Both the position numbers and the translations under genes were made by a program. Positions 55,028-62,128 of a stretch of DNA of 64,000 nt are shown piece by piece (position 1 is the stretch's first letter; each line of letters opens with the position of its first letter). The notes under the pieces are model-generated. The model was not told the origin of the DNA. It did no database searches and worked only from the letters and a program-made list of their open reading frames with translations. The DNA is from Microbacterium sp. Root180 (lineage in GTDB: Bacteria > Actinomycetota > Actinomycetes > Actinomycetales > Microbacteriaceae), in the NCBI RefSeq assembly GCF_001428485.1, contig NZ_LMHS01000001.1:725768-789767 (forward strand). The letters are read 5' to 3'.

Positions 55028-56848
55028 ATGGCACATCTTCTCGGGGCCGAGGCCCTGCATCTGGAGTTCCCGACCAAGGTCGTCTTCGACGGCGTTTCAC
55101 TCGGCATCGACGAGGGCGACCGCATCGGCATCGTCGGTCGCAACGGCGACGGCAAGTCGAGCCTGCTCGCGATGCTCGCGGGCCGACTCGTACCCGACGC
55201 GGGCCGCGTCACGGTGCGCAGCGGAGTGCGCGTCGGCGTGCTCGACCAGGCGGACACCCTCGACGACGCGCTCACGGTGGCGCAGACCGTCGTCGGCGAC
55301 CGGCCCGAGCACGAGTGGGCCGGCGAGGCGCGCACGCGAGAGGTGATCGCGGGCCTTCTCGACGGCATCCCGTGGGACGGTCCCGTCGCCGGCCTGTCCG
55401 GCGGCCAGCGACGCCGCGTCGCGCTCGCGGCGCTGCTCGCCGGCGACCACGACGTGATCTTCCTCGATGAGCCGACGAACCATCTCGACGTGGAGGCGAT
55501 CGCGTGGCTCGCCGAGCACCTGAAGCGCCGCTGGGCGGCGAACGCCGGCGGCCTGCTCGTCGTCACCCACGACCGCTGGTTCCTCGACGAGGTCTGCACC
55601 CGCACCTGGGAGGTGCACGACCGGATCGTCGAGCCCTTCGACGGCGGATATGCGGCGTACATCCTGCAGCGCGTGGAACGAGACCGCCAGGCGGCCTCGA
55701 TCGAGGCGCGGCGGCAGAACCTCGCCCGCAAGGAGCTCGCGTGGCTGCGCCGAGGACCGCCGGCCCGCACGTCGAAGCCGAAGTTCCGCATCGACGCGGC
55801 GAACGCCCTGATCTCCGATGTGCCCGAGATCCGCGACAAGACCGAGCTGCAGTCGCTCGCGGTGTCGCGTCTGGGCAAGGACGTCGTGGACCTGCTCGAT
55901 GCGTCGGTGACCTATCCGTCGCCCGACGGCGGACCGGCCCGCGAGGTCCTGCACCCCGTCGAATGGCGCATCGCGCCCGGCGAGCGCACCGGCATCCTGG
56001 GGGTCAACGGCGCGGGCAAGTCGACGCTGCTCAGCCTGGTGTCGGGCGATCTCGAGCCGACGTCGGGTCGCGTGAAGCGGGGCAAGACGGTCAAGGTCGC
56101 CACGCTCACTCAGCGCCTGGACGAGCTCGAGGATCACCTGGACGACCCCGTGCGCATCGTGATCGAGGGGCTGCGCACGACCTACTCGTTCGGCTCCGGG
56201 TCCAAGGCGCAGGAACTGACCCCCGGCCAGCTCCTCGAGCGCATGGGGTTCTCGAGCGCCCAGCTCTCGACTCCGGTGAAAGACCTCTCCGGCGGACAGA
56301 AACGCCGACTCCAGCTGCTGCTCATCCTGCTCGAGCAGCCCAACGTGCTGATCCTCGACGAGCCCACGAACGACCTCGACACCGACATGCTCGCGGCCAT
56401 GGAGGACCTCCTCGACACCTGGCCGGGCACCCTCCTCGTCGTCTCGCACGACCGGTACTTCATCGAGCGCGTGACCGACCAGCAGTACGCGATCCTCGGC
56501 GGGCACCTCCGGCATCTCCCCGGCGGCGTCGACGAGTACCTGCGCCTGCGCGAACGCGAGCGCTCGGCGGCTCCCCTCGGAGGAGCGGATGCCGCGGCAT
56601 CCGCGTCTCCCACCGCCCCCGGGCTGACCGGGGCGGATCTGCGCGCGGTGCAGAAGGAGGTCTCGGCGCTCGAGCGACGGCTCGAGAAGCTCGAGGCGCA
56701 GATCGCGTCGGCGCGCACGGCGCTCGCCGATCACGACCAGTCCGACTACGTCGGCCTCGGTGCCGAGATGGCGCGCATCGGGACGCTCGAGAGCGAGCGC
56801 GACGGCGTCGAGGAGCGCTGGTTCGAACTCACCGAGCAGATGGGCTGA
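55028..56848 (+). CDS. ABC-F family ATPase (Uup-like)
   Basis: A 606-residue soluble protein with two nucleotide-binding domains and no membrane segments. The first domain has GRNGDGKSS, LSGGQRRR and FLDEPTNHLD. The second has GVNGAGKST, LSGGQKRR and ILDEPTNDLD. The usual ABC-F linker lies between them. The last about 90 residues form a predicted coiled coil (LEKLEAQIASARTALADHD), as in Uup. ABC-F proteins act on the ribosome or in DNA metabolism; this group also includes antibiotic-resistance types, but the linker here is short, which favours a housekeeping role. Confidence 0.9.
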   Translation: MAHLLGAEALHLEFPTKVVFDGVSLGIDEGDRIGIVGRNGDGKSSLLAMLAGRLVPDAGRVTVRSGVRVGVLDQADTLDDALTVAQTVVGDRPEHEWAGEARTREVIAGLLDGIPWDGPVAGLSGGQRRRVALAALLAGDHDVIFLDEPTNHLDVEAIAWLAEHLKRRWAANAGGLLVVTHDRWFLDEVCTRTWEVHDRIVEPFDGGYAAYILQRVERDRQAASIEARRQNLARKELAWLRRGPPARTSKPKFRIDAANALISDVPEIRDKTELQSLAVSRLGKDVVDLLDASVTYPSPDGGPAREVLHPVEWRIAPGERTGILGVNGAGKSTLLSLVSGDLEPTSGRVKRGKTVKVATLTQRLDELEDHLDDPVRIVIEGLRTTYSFGSGSKAQELTPGQLLERMGFSSAQLSTPVKDLSGGQKRRLQLLLILLEQPNVLILDEPTNDLDTDMLAAMEDLLDTWPGTLLVVSHDRYFIERVTDQQYAILGGHLRHLPGGVDEYLRLRERERSAAPLGGADAAASASPTAPGLTGADLRAVQKEVSALERRLEKLEAQIASARTALADHDQSDYVGLGAEMARIGTLESERDGVEERWFELTEQMG

Positions 56849-56856
56849 GGCGAGTC

Positions 56857-56925
56857 GCTCGCTGAGAACGCACTTCTGTCCTCGCCGGAGGCACTTCCCG
56901 AGACACGGGCGCGTTCTCGGCGAGC
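56857..56925. repeat. Intergenic inverted repeat with 39-nt spacer
   Basis: Fifteen-base arms gctcgctgagaacgc (56857-56871) and 56911-56925 pair with one G-T wobble and enclose 39 nt. Inside are two short stems: cctc/gagg and ccc/ggg. The element lies between the convergent ABC-F and MarR genes and has the same layout as the elements at 6938 and 63700. Confidence 0.75.
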
Positions 56926-56939
56926 AGGGCGGGGGACGG

Positions 56940-57437
56940 TCAGACGTCGAAGCCGAGGCTGAGTTTGCGCAGCAGCGCCGCCAGCCGATCGCGGTCGCTG
57001 CGCGAGAGCGTCGCCAGCAGCACGGCCTCGGCGTCGACGAGGCGCGTGATGGCGGCATCCACCCGCGTCTTCCCCTCGTCGGTGAGGATGACCAGGATGC
57101 TGCGCCCGTCGTCGGGATCGGCTTCGCGGCGCACGAGCCTGCGGCCGACGAGGCGGTCGATCCGATTGGTCATGGTGCCGCTGGAGACGAGGGTCTGCTG
57201 CAGCAGCTGCTTCGGACTCAACTGGAAGGGCTCGCCCGCGCGGCGGAGCGCCGAGAGCACGTCCCACTCCCACGGTTCCAGCTCGCTGCGCCGGAAGGCG
57301 TCGCGCCGGGCCCGGTCCAGATGCCGGGAGAGTCGATCCACCCGCGACAGCACCTCGAGGGGAGAGAAGTCGAGATCGGGCCGCTGCGCGGTCCACGCCT
57401 CGACGATGCGATCGACCTCGTCGGTCTCCTTGGCCAT
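56940..57437 (-). CDS. MarR-family transcriptional regulator
   Basis: A 165-residue MarR protein. The winged helix contains LSPKQLLQQTLVSSGTMTNR and the wing RREADPDDGRSILVILT. The N-terminal WEWDVLSALRRAGEP is a common MarR helix. It is convergent with the ABC-F gene and divergent from the tRNA-glmU unit. GATAAT ends six bases before the ATG, so the mRNA is leaderless. The ligand and target are unknown. Confidence 0.88.
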   Translation of the reverse strand: MAKETDEVDRIVEAWTAQRPDLDFSPLEVLSRVDRLSRHLDRARRDAFRRSELEPWEWDVLSALRRAGEPFQLSPKQLLQQTLVSSGTMTNRIDRLVGRRLVRREADPDDGRSILVILTDEGKTRVDAAITRLVDAEAVLLATLSRSDRDRLAALLRKLSLGFDV

Positions 57438-57443
57438 GGCTCC

Positions 57444-57449
57444 ATTATC
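57444..57449 (-). promoter_or_regulatory. -10 element of the MarR gene at 57437
   Basis: GATAAT on the minus strand, six bases before the ATG. Confidence 0.5.
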
Positions 57450-57522
57450 GAGGTCGCGGCGGGAGGAGCGGGGACCGCGTGGGGCGGCGTGGCAGACTTG
57501 ACGACGGCCGCGGACGCGGCGA

Positions 57523-57594
57523 TCCGCCGTGGTGTAACGGCAGCACGACAGCCTTTGGAGCTGTGAGGCCCAGGTTCGAATCCTGGCGGCGGAG
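57523..57594 (+). tRNA. tRNA-Gln (anticodon TTG)
   Basis: A complete cloverleaf. The acceptor tccgccg (57523-57529) pairs with cggcgga (57587-57593), followed by the discriminator g at 57594. The anticodon arm cagc-ctttgga-gctg places TTG at positions 34-36, which reads CAA (Gln). The T arm is ccagg-ttcgaat-cctgg. CCA is not encoded. The glmU start codon begins two bases after the discriminator base. Confidence 0.96.
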
Positions 57595-57595
57595 C

Positions 57596-59068
57596 ATGAC
57601 CCACAACACCGACGACACCCGTCTCGCCGTGATCGTGCTGGCCGCGGGCCAGGGCACGCGCATGAAGTCCTCGCTGCCGAAGGTGCTGCACCGCATCGGC
57701 GGGCGGCCCCTCGTGGGCCACGTGATCGACACCGCCCTCGCCCTCTCGCCCGACACCGTCGCCGTCGTGGTGCGGCACGAGCGCGACCTCGTGGCCGCTG
57801 CGGTCGTCGAGGCGGCGCCGGGCGTCATCGTCGTCGACCAGGACGAGGTCCCCGGGACCGGCCGTGCGGTCGAGCTCGCGCTCGCCGCGCTCGACGACTT
57901 CGGCGGGGATGTGCTGGTGCTCAGCGGTGACGTGCCCCTGCTCGACGCGGACACGCTCGGCGCGCTCGTGCGTGCCCATCGTGACGGTGCCGCGGCTGCG
58001 ACGGTGCTGAGCGCCGTCGTCGAGGATGCCACCGGCTACGGCCGCGTCATCCGCGACGCCGACGGCGCCGTGGCGCGCATCGTCGAGCAGAAGGATGCGA
58101 CGGCGGACGAGGCATCCGTCTCCGAGATCAACGCTGGCGTGTACGTCTTCCAGGCACAGGCGCTCCGCGCGCACCTCGCGCTCGTCGGAACGGCGAACGC
58201 GCAGGGGGAGAAGTACCTCACGGACGTGGTCGCGCTGCTGCGCGATTCTCGACTCGTCGTGGCGGCGTCGAGCGCGCCGGATGCTGCGGCCGCCCTGGGC
58301 GTGAACGACCGCGTGCAGCTGTCCGAGGCCGCGCGCCTGCTCAACGCGCGCACGGTGCGTCGCTGGCAGCTCGAAGGAGCCAGCATCCTCGATCCCGCCA
58401 CGACGTGGATCGACGTGACCGCGACGCTCGCGCCCGACGTCACGGTGCTCCCGAACACCCACATCCTCCGCTCGACCTCGATCGGCGCCGGAGCGACCGT
58501 CGGTCCTGACACGAGCCTGGTCGACTGCGAGGTCGGGGAGAACGCGGTGGTGACGCGCACCGACGCGACGCTCGCCGTCATCGGCGCCGGCGCGAACGTC
58601 GGACCGTTCGCCTACCTGCGCCCCGGCACGTACCTCGGCGACAAGGGCAAGATCGGCACGTTCGTCGAGACGAAGAACTCGACCATCGGCGAGCGGAGCA
58701 AGGTTCCTCACCTGTCCTACATCGGCGACACCACGATCGGCACCGGCGTGAACCTCGGCGCCGGCGCCATCACGGCCAACTACGACGACCTGGCCAAGCA
58801 CCGCACCGAGATCGGCGACGAGGTGCACACCGGCTCGCACAACGTCTTCGTCGCGCCCGTTAGGATCGGAGACGGCGCGAAGACCGGCGCCGGAGCGGTC
58901 ATTCGCAAGGATGTGCCGGCCGGTGCCCTCGCTCTCAGCGTCGCCCCTCAGCGCAATGTCGAGGGGTGGGTCGAGAAGAACAGACCGGGAACCGGGGCCG
59001 CGGACGTCGCAGCCAAGGCTCGGTCCGCACAGAAGGCGGACGATGGGGCGCAAGAAGAAGACCGTTGA
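57596..59068 (+). CDS. glmU: Bifunctional GlmU (GlcNAc-1-P uridyltransferase / GlcN-1-P acetyltransferase)
   Basis: A 490-residue enzyme that makes UDP-GlcNAc for the cell wall. The N-terminal uridyltransferase domain shows VIVLAAGQGTRMKSSLPKVL and SGDVPLLDADT. The C-terminal left-handed beta-helix has the hexapeptide repeats and VGPFAYLRPGTYLGDKGKIG, with acetyltransferase residues in FVETKNSTIG and NYDDLAKHRTEIGDEV. The ATG at 57596 is the only start that does not run into the tRNA. There is no room for a ribosome-binding site outside the tRNA, so processing of the tRNA 3' end would yield a nearly leaderless mRNA. The gene overlaps prs by 26 bp. Confidence 0.95.
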   Translation: MTHNTDDTRLAVIVLAAGQGTRMKSSLPKVLHRIGGRPLVGHVIDTALALSPDTVAVVVRHERDLVAAAVVEAAPGVIVVDQDEVPGTGRAVELALAALDDFGGDVLVLSGDVPLLDADTLGALVRAHRDGAAAATVLSAVVEDATGYGRVIRDADGAVARIVEQKDATADEASVSEINAGVYVFQAQALRAHLALVGTANAQGEKYLTDVVALLRDSRLVVAASSAPDAAAALGVNDRVQLSEAARLLNARTVRRWQLEGASILDPATTWIDVTATLAPDVTVLPNTHILRSTSIGAGATVGPDTSLVDCEVGENAVVTRTDATLAVIGAGANVGPFAYLRPGTYLGDKGKIGTFVETKNSTIGERSKVPHLSYIGDTTIGTGVNLGAGAITANYDDLAKHRTEIGDEVHTGSHNVFVAPVRIGDGAKTGAGAVIRKDVPAGALALSVAPQRNVEGWVEKNRPGTGAADVAAKARSAQKADDGAQEEDR

Positions 59069-60077
59069 GCTCGACCGCGATAACGACATCGCACCCGGAC
59101 TGGTCGCCAAGACCAAGAAGCGGCTCGTCATCGCCCGGGGCAGCTCGCACCCCGCGCTCGCCGTCGAGGTGACCGAGCATCTCGGCACCGAGCTGGTCCC
59201 CACCGAGTACCGCACCTTCGCGTCGGGCGAGATCCTCACGCGGTTCGAGGTGTCCATCCGCGGCTGCGACTTCTTCCTGATCCAGACTTTCGGCCCGCCG
59301 GTGAACGAGTGGCTCATGGAGACGCTCATCATGCTCGACGCGGCCAAGCGCGCATCCGCCAAGCGCATCACCGTGGTCGCCCCGTACTATCCGTACTCGC
59401 GTCAGGACAAGAAGGGCCGCGGCCGTGAGCCGATCAGCGCCCGCCTCGTCGCCGATCTCCTCAAGACCGCGGGCGCGGACCGCGTCATGAGCGTCGACCT
59501 GCACGCCGCGCAGATCCAGGGCTTCTTCGACGGTCCCGTCGACCACCTCTTCGCCAAGCCGGTGCTGCTGGAGTACTTCGAGAAGACCCTCTCCGCCGAC
59601 GACCGCGCGAAGCTCACGGTGGTCTCGCCCGACACCGGCCGTGTGCGCGTGGCCGACACCTGGTCCGACAGCCTCGGCGCTCCGCTGGCGATCATCCACA
59701 AGCGCCGCGATCCGAACGTCGCCAATCAGATCACCGTCAACGAGATCGTCGGTGACGTGAGCGGGCGGGTGTGCCTTCTGGTCGACGACATGATCGACAC
59801 CGGCGGCACGATCGTGAAGGCCGCAGAGGCGCTCAAGGCGAGCGGCGCGGTCCGCGTGATCGTCGCGGCGACGCATCCGATCTTCAGCGACCCCGCCTCG
59901 CAGCGCCTGCAGAGCGAGGCGATCGACGAGGTCGTCGTCACCGACACGATCCCGATCCCCGAGGAGAAGCGGTTCCCGAGCCTCACGATCCTGCCGATCG
60001 CCCCGCTCCTCGCGCGGGCGATCCACGAGGTCTTCGAGGACGGCTCCGTCACGAGCATGTTCGACGGCGCCGCCTGA
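59043..60077 (+). CDS. prs: Ribose-phosphate pyrophosphokinase
   Basis: A 344-residue PRPP synthetase. Residues about 25-340 are the two-domain catalytic core: FASGEILTRFEVSIRG, YYPYSRQDKKGRGREPIS (flexible and ATP-binding region), SVDLHAAQIQGFFDGPVDH and the PRPP loop LLVDDMIDTGGTIV. An N-terminal lysine-rich extension of about 25 residues (MGRKKKTVELDRDNDIAPG) is usual for the actinobacterial enzyme. It starts inside glmU, as in the mycobacterial glmU-prsA pair. The ribosome-binding site aaggcgg precedes the ATG. Confidence 0.95.
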   Translation: MGRKKKTVELDRDNDIAPGLVAKTKKRLVIARGSSHPALAVEVTEHLGTELVPTEYRTFASGEILTRFEVSIRGCDFFLIQTFGPPVNEWLMETLIMLDAAKRASAKRITVVAPYYPYSRQDKKGRGREPISARLVADLLKTAGADRVMSVDLHAAQIQGFFDGPVDHLFAKPVLLEYFEKTLSADDRAKLTVVSPDTGRVRVADTWSDSLGAPLAIIHKRRDPNVANQITVNEIVGDVSGRVCLLVDDMIDTGGTIVKAAEALKASGAVRVIVAATHPIFSDPASQRLQSEAIDEVVVTDTIPIPEEKRFPSLTILPIAPLLARAIHEVFEDGSVTSMFDGAA

Positions 60078-60088
60078 CCCGATTCTGA

Positions 60089-60110
60089 ACGATCCGTCGT
60101 GACGGATCGT
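60089..60110. terminator. Perfect palindrome downstream of prs
   Basis: acgatccgtc (60089-60098) and its exact reverse complement (60101-60110) are separated by two bases. It may terminate prs transcripts or act as an operator for the flavin operon that starts 95 bp on; there is no T-tract. Confidence 0.5.
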
Positions 60111-60204
60111 GACCTCCTTCATAGGCCGCTCATAGAGCGCGCTGTCAGGATGCCACTGTGCTTCCGGAGCGCACCACGACACCCACGACCCAGGAGGACC
60201 GCTC

Positions 60205-60672
60205 ATGATCCGCACCGCCGTCGCCACCCGTCCCGCCCGCGCGGGTCTCACGTTCACCGCCGTCGCGGGGATCGCCCTGCTCGCCGGCTGCACGCCCGCC
60301 GCGACCGACACGTCGACCGGCACCGGTTCGAACTCCGGCTCCGACTCGGGTGACAGCGGTTCCTCCGGCACCTCGTCGTACGCGGACGGCACCTACTCCG
60401 CGGACGGGTCGTACGCCACTCCCGAGTCCGTCGAGACGATCAGCGTGACCGTCACCCTCGAGGACGACGTCATCACCTCGGTCGAGGTCTCGGGCGACCC
60501 GTCGCGACCGGAGTCCGAGCAGTACCAGGGCCAGTTCATCGGCGGCATCTCGGACGCCGTCGTCGGACAGGACATCGACGAGATAGCGGTGAGCCGCGTC
60601 GCCGGGTCGTCGCTCACCAGCGGCGGCTTCAACGAGGCGATCGAGACCATCAAGTCCGAGGCGATCGCGTAG
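60205..60672 (+). CDS. FMN-binding lipoprotein (RnfG/NqrC/PplA-like)
   Basis: A 155-residue exported protein. A signal peptide ends in the lipobox LAGC (Cys about 29). A Ser/Gly/Asp-rich linker follows, then an FMN-binding domain of about 90 residues. It ends with VAGSSLTSGGFNEAIETI, where SSLTS corresponds to the SGAT-type motif whose Thr carries covalent FMN in RnfG and NqrC. The flavin would be attached outside the membrane by ApbE, whose gene follows after four bases. The strong ribosome-binding site aggagga precedes the ATG. The layout resembles the surface flavoprotein PplA of Listeria, although that protein has two FMN domains. Confidence 0.85.
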   Translation: MIRTAVATRPARAGLTFTAVAGIALLAGCTPAATDTSTGTGSNSGSDSGDSGSSGTSSYADGTYSADGSYATPESVETISVTVTLEDDVITSVEVSGDPSRPESEQYQGQFIGGISDAVVGQDIDEIAVSRVAGSSLTSGGFNEAIETIKSEAIA

Positions 60673-60676
60673 GCCG

Positions 60677-61576
60677 ATGTCCGCCCTCGCCGCGCCGCCT
60701 TCCGCCACGTGGCGGTTCGAGGCGATCGGCACCGCGTGGGAGATCGTCACGACGGAGCCGCTCGATGCGCCGGGCCGCGTCGCGGTCTCACGCGTCGTCG
60801 AGCGCTTCGACGCCGAGTGGTCGCGATTCCGCCCGGACTCGGTCGTCTCGCGCCTCGCGCCGGCAGGCGGCAGCGAGAACGCCCCCGCCGACGCGGTCCC
60901 GATGCTCGACGCCTATGTCGAGCTCGCCGCCGCCACGGACGGCGCCGTGAACCCCCTCGTCGGGGCGTCGTTGGAGCGCCTCGGCTACGACCGGGCCTAT
61001 TCGCTGACGGCCGGCGAGCCCGTCGCGGCGCCCGCTGACTGGACGCGGCGACTCTCCTGGCGGGGCGGCGCGCTCGCGCTCGACGGCCCGGGAGTGATCG
61101 ATGTCGGCGCGCTCGGCAAAGGGCGTCTCGTCGACCTCGTGCACGCCCTGGTGTGCGCTCTCGTGCCCGGAGACGTCGTCGTCGACGCCGGCGGTGACCT
61201 CGCGGTCCGTGGCACGACGCAGCGGATCGGGCTGGAGCATCCGTTCGATCCTCGCCGCGCGATCGGCGTGTGGGAGGTGGCGGATGCCGCACTGTGCGCA
61301 TCCGCGGTGAATCGGCGCGCATGGGGCGAGGGCCTGCACCACGTGCTCGACGCGCGGACCGGGCTGCCGGTGCGCACCGTGGCCGCGACGTGGGCCGTGG
61401 CACCCGAGGCGATGCGCGCCGACGCGATCGCGACCGCGCTGTTCTTCGACGGCGGCGCCCGCCTCGCACACGAGTGGGGCGTCGAGTGGGTGCGCATGAC
61501 CACCGACGGCAGGGTCGAGTGGTCGCCCGGCTGCCGCGCCGACCTCTTCACGCGAGCGGCTAGCGTGGAACGGTGA
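60677..61576 (+). CDS. apbE: FAD:protein FMN transferase
   Basis: A 299-residue ApbE-family flavin transferase. It shows the FAD-site VSRVVERFDAEWSRFRPDSVVSRL, VNPLVGASLERLGYD, the metal-site GVIDVGALGKGRLVD, VVVDAGGDLAVRG and HVLDARTGLPV. It moves FMN from FAD onto a Thr of target proteins such as the lipoprotein encoded just upstream, and probably also onto the NqrB-like domain further down the operon. No lipobox is present, and its export signal is unclear. It overlaps the MOSC gene by GTGA. Confidence 0.92.
   Translation: MSALAAPPSATWRFEAIGTAWEIVTTEPLDAPGRVAVSRVVERFDAEWSRFRPDSVVSRLAPAGGSENAPADAVPMLDAYVELAAATDGAVNPLVGASLERLGYDRAYSLTAGEPVAAPADWTRRLSWRGGALALDGPGVIDVGALGKGRLVDLVHALVCALVPGDVVVDAGGDLAVRGTTQRIGLEHPFDPRRAIGVWEVADAALCASAVNRRAWGEGLHHVLDARTGLPVRTVAATWAVAPEAMRADAIATALFFDGGARLAHEWGVEWVRMTTDGRVEWSPGCRADLFTRAASVER
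61561..61566 (+). promoter_or_regulatory. Internal -10 element before the MOSC gene
   Basis: TAGCGT inside the end of apbE ends six bases before the GTG at 61573. The MOSC and membrane oxidoreductase genes can therefore be transcribed separately as a leaderless mRNA. Confidence 0.45.
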
Positions 61577-62127
61577 CCGAGACCTCTTCGGGTCGTGTCG
61601 TGGCCGTCGCCCGCGACGACGCCCACCGCTTCAGCAAACACACGCGCGAGAGCATCACGCTCGTCGCCGATCACGGGGTCGAGGGCGACGCCCACGCCGG
61701 CGCGACCGTCCAGCACCGCTCGCGCGTGGCGCGCGATCCCGGCGCACCGAATCTGCGTCAGGTGCACCTCATGCACGAGGAGCTGTTCGCCGACATGGCC
61801 GAGCGCGGGCACGGCGTCGAGCCCGGGGCGCTCGGTGAGAACATCACGACCGCCGGCATCGACCTGCTCGGCCTTCCGCGGGGCACGCGGCTCGCGATCG
61901 GCGACGACGCCGTGGTCGAGCTCACCGGACTGCGCAACCCCTGCTCCCAGATCAACGGCCTCTCGAAGGGACTCATGAAGGAGCTCGTGCACGTCGATGA
62001 TCAGGGGGCCACGGTGCGCCTGGCCGGTGTCATGTCCGTCGTCCTCGCCGGGGGAGAGGTGCGGCCCGGTGACGGCATCCGCGTCATCCTCCCCGCCGGC
62101 GGCGCCCGACCCCTCGAGGCGGTCTGA
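61573..62127 (+). CDS. MOSC-domain protein
   Basis: A 184-residue MOSC (molybdenum cofactor sulfurase C-terminal-like) protein. GVEGDAHAG and GALGENITTAGIDLLGLPRG are family motifs, and LTGLRNPCSQINGLSKGLM carries the conserved cysteine thought to bind sulfur or the cofactor. Stand-alone MOSC proteins act in molybdenum-enzyme or N-oxide reduction pathways. Here it lies between apbE and the membrane oxidoreductase, so a link to this redox chain is suggested by position only. Confidence 0.88.
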   Translation: MTETSSGRVVAVARDDAHRFSKHTRESITLVADHGVEGDAHAGATVQHRSRVARDPGAPNLRQVHLMHEELFADMAERGHGVEPGALGENITTAGIDLLGLPRGTRLAIGDDAVVELTGLRNPCSQINGLSKGLMKELVHVDDQGATVRLAGVMSVVLAGGEVRPGDGIRVILPAGGARPLEAV

Positions 62128-62128
62128 C

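Noticed and set aside
53614..56848. Antibiotic resistance island (Eis-like plus ABC-F)
   Set aside because: Both genes are of housekeeping-type lineages in a conserved core block, with GC like their neighbours; sequence alone does not support resistance.
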